A DNA stretch of 16,576 nucleotides from G020348385 sp964410125 (GTDB lineage: Bacteria; Acidobacteriota; Aminicenantia; Aminicenantales; Aminicenantaceae), in the NCBI GenBank assembly GCA_964410125.1, contig CAYPGQ010000092.1, positions 1 to 16,576 of the forward strand. Direction: 5' to 3'. A program made the translations under genes and the position numbers. The notes under the pieces were generated by a model. The model was not told the origin of the DNA. It searched no databases and was given only the letters and a program-made list of their open reading frames with translations. Shown here in pieces: positions 1-3,737 of this stretch (positions are counted from its first letter, which is position 1; every line of letters begins with the position of its first letter).

Positions 1-213
1 CCTGCCAACTATATTGGCCGCATAAGCCCCCGACCTCTTCTTATGATCAACGGCATACGTGATACAGATTTTATCAAGGAAACATCGGTTGGTCCTCTGT
101 TTGAGTTGGCAAAGGATCCCAAGAAAATCATATGGCTCGAAGCTGGCCATGCTGCCATGCCAGAGGAGGCCCGATCATCATTGTTAAAATGGCTGCAGGA
201 ACATACAAAATAG
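1..213 (+). CDS. Alpha/beta hydrolase, C-terminal fragment (cut by window start)
   Basis: Frame 1 is open from the first base to TAG at 211-213 and gives about 70 residues. The segment reads PRPLLMINGIRDTDF, then ELAKDPKKIIWLEAGHAAMP, and ends in KWLQEHTK. This is the usual end of a dienelactone hydrolase/acetyl-esterase-like alpha/beta hydrolase: a beta strand followed by the acid residue (the Asp of GIRD or DTD), then a strand leading to the catalytic His of the GH motif, then a final amphipathic helix. The nucleophile Ser lies outside the window, so substrate and subfamily cannot be judged. Nothing downstream looks co-transcribed with it; the next intact gene has its own promoter-like sequence. 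Confidence 0.75.
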   Translation, partial: PANYIGRISPRPLLMINGIRDTDFIKETSVGPLFELAKDPKKIIWLEAGHAAMPEEARSSLLKWLQEHTK

Positions 214-218
214 TGATA

Positions 219-302
219 ATTGTCAAGACCATCTCGCATTACAAAATCCTGGAAAATCTTCGAGGTGAACCTCGGTTCTTCGAGGTTTTGAAAAACAAAT
301 AA
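219..302 (+). pseudogene. Remnant A of a Ser/Thr protein kinase (N-terminal tip joined to a short tail)
   Basis: Reading from 219 gives IVKTISHYKILENLRGE, followed by PRFFEVLKNK and a stop at 300-302. The start of the reading matches the family signature MIGKTISHYKILEKLGEGG, the first residues and first beta strand of PknB-type kinases that are very common in Acidobacteriota and Aminicenantes. The ATG is lost (the codon is ATT), and the whole catalytic body is absent. The short tail after RGE is at the same join as in remnant C at 1389. It is too short to be a functional kinase. The family assignment rests on about 15 residues that recur three times in this window. Confidence 0.55.
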
Positions 303-384
303 GGCTGCGTCGAGATTAGGTAAATATTTGTCGTAGCAGCGCTTAAAAAGTTTAAAATACAATGAAAATTCTCCGGCCAGAGTG

Positions 385-413
385 TTGACAAAAGGCACAC
401 AATATGCTATCTA
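385..413 (+). promoter_or_regulatory. Sigma70-type promoter of the BrnT-like toxin gene
   Basis: A perfect -35 TTGACA (385-390) is followed after 17 bp by TATCTA (408-413), preceded by TG (405-406) as in extended -10 promoters. The expected transcription start is at about 419-421, which coincides with the ATG at 420, so the mRNA would be leaderless. No Shine-Dalgarno sequence lies before that ATG. Confidence 0.55.
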
Positions 414-419
414 TGTGAC

Positions 420-710
420 ATGAAGTTCTTTGACTGGAGTCTTCAGAAAAATGAGAAGCTAAAAGCTGAAAGAGAGATTTCCTTTGAAGATGTTATTTTT
501 AGTATTCAACATGATGGATTGTTGGACATTATGGAACATCCTAAAAAAAACCAATTTCCAAATCAACGGATATTCATTGTGAATATCAATGATTATGTTT
601 TCTTGGTTCCTTTTGTTGAGGATGAAGACATTATTTTCTTGAAGACAATCATCCCCAGTCGAAAGATGACAAAAAAGTATCTGGGAGAAAAATCAAATGA
701 AAATAGGTAA
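420..710 (+). CDS. BrnT-like (DUF497-like) toxin
   Basis: This 96-residue protein begins MKFFDWSLQKNEKLK and continues with REISFEDVIFSI. That matches the opening of BrnT/DUF497-type toxins, which have W...K...L...R.ISFEDV, a RelE-like fold and RNase activity. The middle (LLDIMEHPKKNQFPNQRIFIV) and end (FLKTIIPSRKMTKKYLG) are typical of a BrnT-like subgroup paired with CopG-like antitoxins. It overlaps the next gene by 14 bp, the standard toxin-first arrangement of brnTA-like operons. The ATG at 420 has no ribosome binding site and sits about 7 bp after the predicted -10, so leaderless translation is likely. The pairing with the downstream RHH-like protein makes a toxin-antitoxin role probable; RNase activity is inferred from the family. 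Confidence 0.72.
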   Translation: MKFFDWSLQKNEKLKAEREISFEDVIFSIQHDGLLDIMEHPKKNQFPNQRIFIVNINDYVFLVPFVEDEDIIFLKTIIPSRKMTKKYLGEKSNENR

Positions 711-969
711 GGAAGAAAAAGAATTGCTTGACTCTGTTGAACGGAAGGAATGGGTGTCAATTCCTGATTTTAGAAAGGAAGCCAAGCGATATCAGGAATA
801 TGCCAGAGCTACTTTCCGGAAAGACAAAAGAGTTAATATAAGAATCTCAGAGAAAGATCTCACCAAAATTCAAAAGAGGGCATTACAAGAAGGGCTTCCT
901 TATCAGACTTTGATGTCCAGTATCTTGCATAAATTTGTCACTGGGCAGCTTAAAGAAAAGACATCATGA
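697..969 (+). CDS. CopG/BrnA-like antitoxin
   Basis: This 90-residue basic protein has a C-terminal DNA-binding-type segment: DKRVNIRISEKDLTKIQKRA (strand NIRIS, then a helix), then GLPYQTLMSSILHKFVTGQL (second helix). This is the ribbon-helix-helix pattern of CopG-like antitoxins, with the conserved LPYQTL turn. The N-terminal part (EEKELLDSVERKEWVS) would be the toxin-binding region. The ATG overlaps the end of the BrnT-like gene by 14 bp in another frame, indicating translational coupling. It probably neutralises that toxin and represses the promoter at 385-413; both roles are inferred from the family. Confidence 0.75.
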   Translation: MKIGKEEKELLDSVERKEWVSIPDFRKEAKRYQEYARATFRKDKRVNIRISEKDLTKIQKRALQEGLPYQTLMSSILHKFVTGQLKEKTS

Positions 970-982
970 GTATTTTTTACCA

Positions 983-1039
983 ATGATCGGAAAAACCATC
1001 TCGCATTACAAGATCCTCACAAAGATCGGGGAAGGCTGA
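983..1039 (+). pseudogene. Remnant B of a Ser/Thr protein kinase (N-terminal tip only)
   Basis: ATG at 983 opens MIGKTISHYKILTKIGEG and hits TGA at 1037-1039. These 18 residues are the canonical start of TPR-associated PknB-like kinases up to the glycine-rich loop, where GEGGMGVVY would normally follow. No kinase sequence follows in any frame. This is the cleanest of the three kinase remnants in the first 1.5 kb and still has its start codon. Confidence 0.6.
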
Positions 1040-1088
1040 ACAGATCTGACGTTCTGAAATTATTTTAAGAAAAACTGTTAATATAGTA

Positions 1089-1109
1089 CCCATATTCGGC
1101 TAATATGGG
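1089..1109. promoter_or_regulatory. Perfect 8-bp inverted repeat before the ATPase remnant
   Basis: CCCATATT (1089-1096) and AATATGGG (1102-1109) are perfect inverted copies separated by CGGCT. The dyad lies directly before the likely ATG at 1114 of the DUF4143-like remnant. This placement fits an operator or a short RNA hairpin over the translation start. Which of these it is cannot be told from sequence. Confidence 0.5.
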
Positions 1110-1113
1110 AATA

Positions 1114-1354
1114 ATGATAGACAGAAATCTTGGAAAAGAGCTTAATGGGACCATCTCTCAGCGGCGTTCTTTCTTCCTATTCGGGCCAAGGCAAACGGGG
1201 AAAACAACTTTACTCAATCATATTGCCACCCAATACAAAAAGGATATATTGTCCTATGGAGATATACCTGAGGTTGCCTTTCTCACTGAAGATCAATAAT
1301 TCCCAAAAAATCACTGCAATACCATGGTTTGATCTAAACCGTGTCTTTGAATGA
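1114..1354 (+). pseudogene. Internally deleted DUF4143-type AAA ATPase
   Basis: From ATG 1114 the frame reads MIDRNLGKELN, then FFLFGPRQTGKTTLLNHI, which is the N-terminus and Walker A (P-loop) of the DUF4143/COG1373 ATPases. About ten residues later it jumps to LSYGDIPEVAFLTEDQ and a stop at 1297-1299. In full-length relatives (about 380-450 aa) the YGDLPEV motif lies well downstream of Walker A, so Walker B and the sensor region are missing. Just after the stop another frame reads ITAIPWFDLNRVFE to a stop at 1352-1354, which resembles the PW-containing C-terminus of the family. The gene therefore looks collapsed by at least one large internal deletion. An upstream ATG at 1105 lies inside the palindrome and is less likely. 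No function is expected. Confidence 0.6.
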
Positions 1355-1388
1355 TAGGGCAAAGTAATGATTTAGGATTTATTTCAAA

Positions 1389-1502
1389 ATGATCGGTAAA
1401 ACCGTTTCACACTACAAGATCCTCGAAAATGTCCGTGGGGAAGAACGATACAAAAAGCTGATGGAACGAGTCAAATAAGAGTGGGAAACTTTTAAAGTCT
1501 AA
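1389..1502 (+). pseudogene. Remnant C of a Ser/Thr protein kinase: both ends kept, middle deleted
   Basis: ATG at 1389 reads MIGKTVSHYKILENVRGE and then directly ERYKKLMERVK, stop TAA at 1476-1478. Reading past that stop in the same frame gives EWETFKV and a second stop at 1500-1502. The combined tail ERYKKLMERVK-stop-EWETFKV matches the usual C-terminus of large TPR-containing kinases of this group (PRYKKLMERVKYEWENFEV type), so the TAA is a nonsense mutation at the Lys/Glu boundary. Several hundred codons (kinase and TPR regions) are missing between the two ends. This is a pseudogene, not a short peptide gene: there is no SD, and the second part is out of reach of translation. Confidence 0.65.
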
Positions 1503-1562
1503 TACGTTATCTTTATAGAGGAAAAACCCGGATCTTATTGTCTTACCAATCAAGTATTCCAT

Positions 1563-1592
1563 TTGACAGGAAAGCAATACATATAGTAATGT
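1563..1592 (+). promoter_or_regulatory. Probable vapBC promoter
   Basis: A consensus -35 TTGACA lies at 1563-1568. The AT-rich stretch after it contains TATAGT (1582-1587, 13-bp spacing) and TAATGT (1587-1592, 18-bp spacing), either of which could serve as -10. The vapB start follows at 1613 behind an SD-like AGAGGTG. Confidence 0.4.
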
Positions 1593-1612
1593 GTATGAAG
1601 AGGTGTATTCAG

Positions 1613-1807
1613 ATGCGCACAAATGTTGTGATTGATGATCGATTGATCGATGAGGCCCTAAGGCTTTCTAAAATTAAAACAAAGAGAGAGGTTATACAGA
1701 AAGCTTTGGAGGAATTTGTACGGAATAGAAAAAAACTTGATTTGAAACAAATCAGAGGAAAGATCGAATTTGCTGAAGATTATGACCATAAAAAGATGAG
1801 GACATAA
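1613..1807 (+). CDS. vapB: VapB-type antitoxin
   Basis: This 64-residue protein reads MRTNVVIDDRLIDEALRLS, then KTKREVIQKALEEFVRNRK, the complete pattern of the type II VapB family (PF09957): strand NVVID, helix DEALRLS, conserved TKREVIQKALEEFV. The C-terminal tail (IRGKIEFAEDYDHKKMR) is the toxin-wrapping part. The start at 1613 is chosen over upstream in-frame codons because an AGAGGTG Shine-Dalgarno sequence precedes it at good spacing and the family begins with M-R-T-N/T. Its TAA overlaps the vapC ATG by one base (TAATG), so translation is coupled. It should repress the operon and block the VapC nuclease. Confidence 0.85.
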   Translation: MRTNVVIDDRLIDEALRLSKIKTKREVIQKALEEFVRNRKKLDLKQIRGKIEFAEDYDHKKMRT

Positions 1808-2208
1808 TGATTCTCGTGGATACATCCGTGTTGATCGATTATTTGAAGGGGATCGAAAACAAAAGCACAAAAATGTTCCTTCAAATCCTGGAGAAAGGAA
1901 TCCCTTTCGGGATCAATCATGTCATTTATATGGAGGTGCTTCAAGGAGCCAAAACAGAGAGAGATTACAATGCCTTGAATAAATATCTCGATACACAAAC
2001 GTTTTATGAATTAAAAAGGGGGAAAGAATCCTATGCAGATGCAGCAAAAATGTACTTTAAACTGAGGCAGAAGGGAGTAACCGTAAAGAGCACGATGGAT
2101 TGTTTGATTGCCCAGGTAGCAATAGAGAATGATTTGTTTTTACTCCACAATGACCAAGATTTTTCAAGGATTAGCAAAGAGTTTACGATAAAAATCTGGG
2201 AAGTATGA
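1807..2208 (+). CDS. vapC: VapC-type PIN-domain ribonuclease toxin
   Basis: This 133-residue PIN domain has the usual length. The acidic metal-binding residues are visible: D5 in ILVDTSVLIDYLKG, E43 in VIYMEVLQGA, D98 in STMDCLIAQVA, and D116/D118 in HNDQDF. These are the residues that coordinate Mg2+/Mn2+ in VapC RNases, which cut tRNA or rRNA. The gene overlaps vapB by 1 bp. All catalytic positions are kept, so the toxin is probably active. The RNA target cannot be inferred. Confidence 0.9.
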   Translation: MILVDTSVLIDYLKGIENKSTKMFLQILEKGIPFGINHVIYMEVLQGAKTERDYNALNKYLDTQTFYELKRGKESYADAAKMYFKLRQKGVTVKSTMDCLIAQVAIENDLFLLHNDQDFSRISKEFTIKIWEV

Positions 2209-2219
2209 TTGAAACACAG

Positions 2220-2250
2220 TTGCATTTTTTTTGGATTTTCAATATATAAT
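2220..2250 (+). promoter_or_regulatory. Possible promoter of the 50-aa ORF
   Basis: A perfect -10 TATAAT lies at 2245-2250. The best -35-like match, TTGCAT (2220-2225), is 19 bp upstream, so the -35 is weak. The ORF starts 33 bp downstream behind AAGGAG. Confidence 0.35.
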
Positions 2251-2282
2251 AGAGTCTGAAAATATTTGAGGACGACAAGGAG

Positions 2283-2435
2283 ATGGCTGTGAAAAAAGGA
2301 ACAAAAACCCAAGATGCAGAAGCTAGAGAAATCCGGCAAGAGTTAAAAATGACCGTTGATGAACGGCAAAAAATGGCTAAAAAAATCAAGCAGGAATATT
2401 ATGGGAAAAAACTCCCAGACGTCCGCGATTACTAG
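2283..2435 (+). CDS. Small charged protein, probable partner of the nucleotidyltransferase
   Basis: This 50-residue ORF begins MAVKKGTKTQDAEAREIRQ, continues ELKMTVDERQKMAKKIKQEY, and ends YGKKLPDVRDY. A strong SD (AAGGAG) lies a few bases before the ATG at 2283, and a TATAAT lies at 2245-2250. The pattern (IR.EL.....ERQ..A..I...YYG...PDVR) resembles short helical proteins often encoded directly before nucleotidyltransferases of the type found at 2659. That recognition is from memory and no named domain is seen. The protein is highly charged and probably all helical. A role as antitoxin or partner is inference only. Confidence 0.55.
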   Translation: MAVKKGTKTQDAEAREIRQELKMTVDERQKMAKKIKQEYYGKKLPDVRDY

Positions 2436-2450
2436 CCTGACTTATTCATA

Positions 2451-2541
2451 AAAAATGCCGATGTCTTACTTACTAAAACAATATCAGAAAGTTAGCCTGA
2501 TATTACTGAAAAACAATTTTCTCAATACATCGGCTTTTTTT
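2451..2541. repeat. Nested inverted-repeat element ending in a T-run
   Basis: The outer arms are GCCGATGT (2457-2464) and ACATCGGC (2527-2534). They extend through one T:T mismatch into A-run (2451-2455) and T-run (2535-2541). Inside is a second perfect stem, AATATCAG (2480-2487) and CTGATATT (2497-2504), with a 9-nt loop. The octamer TAGCCTGA occurs at 2433-2440 and again at 2493-2500. The form fits a structured transcript with a terminator-like end, or a small non-autonomous inverted-repeat element. No coding potential is evident. Confidence 0.55.
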
Positions 2542-2548
2542 ACCCTAA

Positions 2549-2640
2549 AGGCGAACCGATCTGCTTTGTTGCGACGGGTTCGCGGTAGATTTCTACAGCT
2601 TCACCCGCCGCGCCTCGCATATCGGTCCGTGAATAATCCA
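2549..2640. repeat. GC-rich multi-stem segment before the nucleotidyltransferase
   Basis: This segment is clearly richer in G+C than its surroundings. It contains inverted pairs GCGAACC (2551-2557) with GGTTCGC (2577-2583), GTAGA (2585-2589) with TCTAC (2592-2596), and ACCGAT (2555-2560) with ATCGGT (2621-2626). The first and third pairs overlap at 2555-2557, so they are alternative structures. The composition and multiple dyads suggest a dispersed palindromic repeat or structured 5' region. Whether it recurs elsewhere cannot be seen in this window. Confidence 0.4.
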
Positions 2641-2658
2641 GGTTAGAAAGGAAATAAT

Positions 2659-3141
2659 ATGAAAGCATCTTATTTTTCATCTGATGTCCAGGAATTTATT
2701 CAGGCGCTCTCCGATCAAGACGTGCGTTATATTGTCGTCGGTGGAGAGGCCGTTGTTTATCACGGCCACGCCAGACTTACGAATGGCATCGATTTTTTCT
2801 ACGAACCGACCGCCGCCAACGCTGAGAAATTGTATGCCGCTCTGGATGACTATTGGGCAGGCGAGATGCCCGGTCTAAAATCAGCCGAAGGGCTTCTTAT
2901 CATCGGGGCAACGGTCCAATACGGCGTTCCACCCAATCAAATCGTCCTTTACAATTCCTTGACCAATGTGGCCTTTGACGAGGCATGGGATGCCAAGGTG
3001 GATGAGAGCATCAGGATAAAGGGGAAAAAATACCCCATCTATTTTATAAGCTTGGAAGATCTGATAAAAAACAAAACCGCCCTCAAACGCGACATAGATA
3101 AAGAAGATTTGAAATACCTCAACGCCCTCGTGAAAAAATAG
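2659..3141 (+). CDS. MNT-like nucleotidyltransferase (DUF6036-like), catalytic motif altered
   Basis: This 160-residue protein shows VRYIVVGGEAVVYHGHARLT (residues 22-41), then NGIDFFYEP, the GG...A...HG..R.T..ID pattern of small nucleotidyltransferases related to DUF6036/AbiEii. The usual motif is T-x-D-I-D; here it is T41-N42-G43-I44-D45, so the first metal-binding Asp is Gly while the second is kept. The C-terminal part (KKYPIYFISLEDLIKNKTAL, then RDIDKEDL) matches the family's helical end, where the substrate-recognition Lys lies. The SD is AAGGAAA before ATG 2659. Relatives occur in toxin-antitoxin-like pairs, consistent with the neighbours. The changed Asp may mean loss of activity. Confidence 0.7.
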   Translation: MKASYFSSDVQEFIQALSDQDVRYIVVGGEAVVYHGHARLTNGIDFFYEPTAANAEKLYAALDDYWAGEMPGLKSAEGLLIIGATVQYGVPPNQIVLYNSLTNVAFDEAWDAKVDESIRIKGKKYPIYFISLEDLIKNKTALKRDIDKEDLKYLNALVKK

Positions 3142-3190
3142 TATCTATTCCCACTAATTCCATTGTTATTCAGAACAAGAAAATTTCCCG

Positions 3191-3219
3191 TTGACAAAAA
3201 GCGATTAATCTATTAATCT
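3191..3219 (+). promoter_or_regulatory. Promoter with tandem 8-bp operator-like repeat (RHH/RelE module)
   Basis: TTGACA (3191-3196) is followed 17 bp later by TAATCT (3214-3219). Two exact tandem copies of ATTAATCT (3204-3211 and 3212-3219) overlap the spacer and -10. Ribbon-helix-helix antitoxins typically bind such short tandem or inverted sites to repress their own operon, so these are the likely operator half-sites. Confidence 0.45.
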
Positions 3220-3238
3220 ATTGTTGGAGGTAAAGAAA

Positions 3239-3487
3239 ATGAACACAGCAACCATACGTATTCCTGAAGAAAAAAGAAATATTCTCAAGGCCATATCCAG
3301 CATGGAGAATAAAAAACTGAATGAAATCGTCGTTGAATTGATTGATGAGTATATTGAAAGACATAAAGAAACTTTGGAACTGCTTTCTATACCAGGGCTT
3401 TACGAGACCTTGATGACATCTTCCGAAGAGTTCAAAAATGAGAGAGGGGTAAAGATTAAAGATGCCAGAAAAAAACTGGAGCGTTGA
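3239..3487 (+). CDS. Ribbon-helix-helix antitoxin (RelB-like)
   Basis: This 82-residue protein starts MNTATIRIPEEKRNILKAIS and has a second helix KLNEIVVELIDEYIERHKE. Together these form the strand-helix-helix of RHH (MetJ/Arc) antitoxins. The C-terminal half (LYETLMTSSEEFKNERG, then KIKDARKKLER) is the toxin-binding tail. The ATG at 3239 is preferred over the upstream TTG at 3221, because GGAGG (3226-3230) lies 8 bp before 3239 and inside the longer reading. It overlaps the toxin gene by 26 bp in another frame. It is expected to bind the ATTAATCT repeats and neutralise the RelE-like protein. Confidence 0.78.
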   Translation: MNTATIRIPEEKRNILKAISSMENKKLNEIVVELIDEYIERHKETLELLSIPGLYETLMTSSEEFKNERGVKIKDARKKLER

Positions 3488-3737
3488 ACTTTCTAAACGT
3501 GCCTTGAAGCATTTAGAAAGATTAGGGCAAAAAAACAGGAACAGAATTCTTCGAAATCTTGAAAAACTTGAAGGAATGAATAATCCTCTCCTCCATAGGG
3601 ATGTGAAGCCGTTGATTGGAAAGTTGAGAGGATTTTACAGACTCAGGATCGGGGATTTCAGAATAATATTTGAACTGGACAAAAAAAAGAGACGCATCGG
3701 GATTCATGTCATCGTATCCAGGGAAGATGCTTACTAA
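3462..3737 (+). CDS. RelE/ParE-family toxin
   Basis: This 91-residue basic protein has the RelE-type layout. The N-terminus is WSVELSKRALKHLERLGQKN with helices. The central part is PLLHRDVKPLIGKLRGFYRL, followed by RIGDFRIIFELD; this is the conserved K-P-L..-L-G-YRLRIGDYRIIY core. The C-terminus is IHVIVSREDAY, matching the V..HR..VY ending with catalytic Arg and Tyr. It is probably a ribosome-dependent mRNA endonuclease, judged from the RelE core. Its gene overlaps the antitoxin by 26 bp and the next gene's likely start by 11 bp, so the downstream TPR-protease gene may be partly co-transcribed with the module. Confidence 0.85.
   Translation: MPEKNWSVELSKRALKHLERLGQKNRNRILRNLEKLEGMNNPLLHRDVKPLIGKLRGFYRLRIGDFRIIFELDKKKRRIGIHVIVSREDAY

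Noticed and set aside
1130..1354. 74-residue ORF overlapping the ATPase remnant
   Set aside because: Most of it is an out-of-frame shadow of the Walker A region; only its last residues may be a shifted C-terminus of the same pseudogene.
2433..2500. TAGCCTGA direct repeat, considered as an integron attC-like or target-site duplication
   Set aside because: No R'/R'' core sites or integrase are present, and the two copies do not flank the outer inverted repeat symmetrically.
2455..2646. 63-residue plus-strand ORF in the gap before the nucleotidyltransferase
   Set aside because: It runs through both inverted-repeat segments, changes composition midway and has no SD; better explained by structured or repeat DNA.
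3670..3726. Upstream start of the TPR protease inside relE
   Set aside because: It would put about 19 extra hydrophilic residues before the signal peptide and overlap the toxin by 68 bp; an ATG at 3727 or 3757 fits export better.
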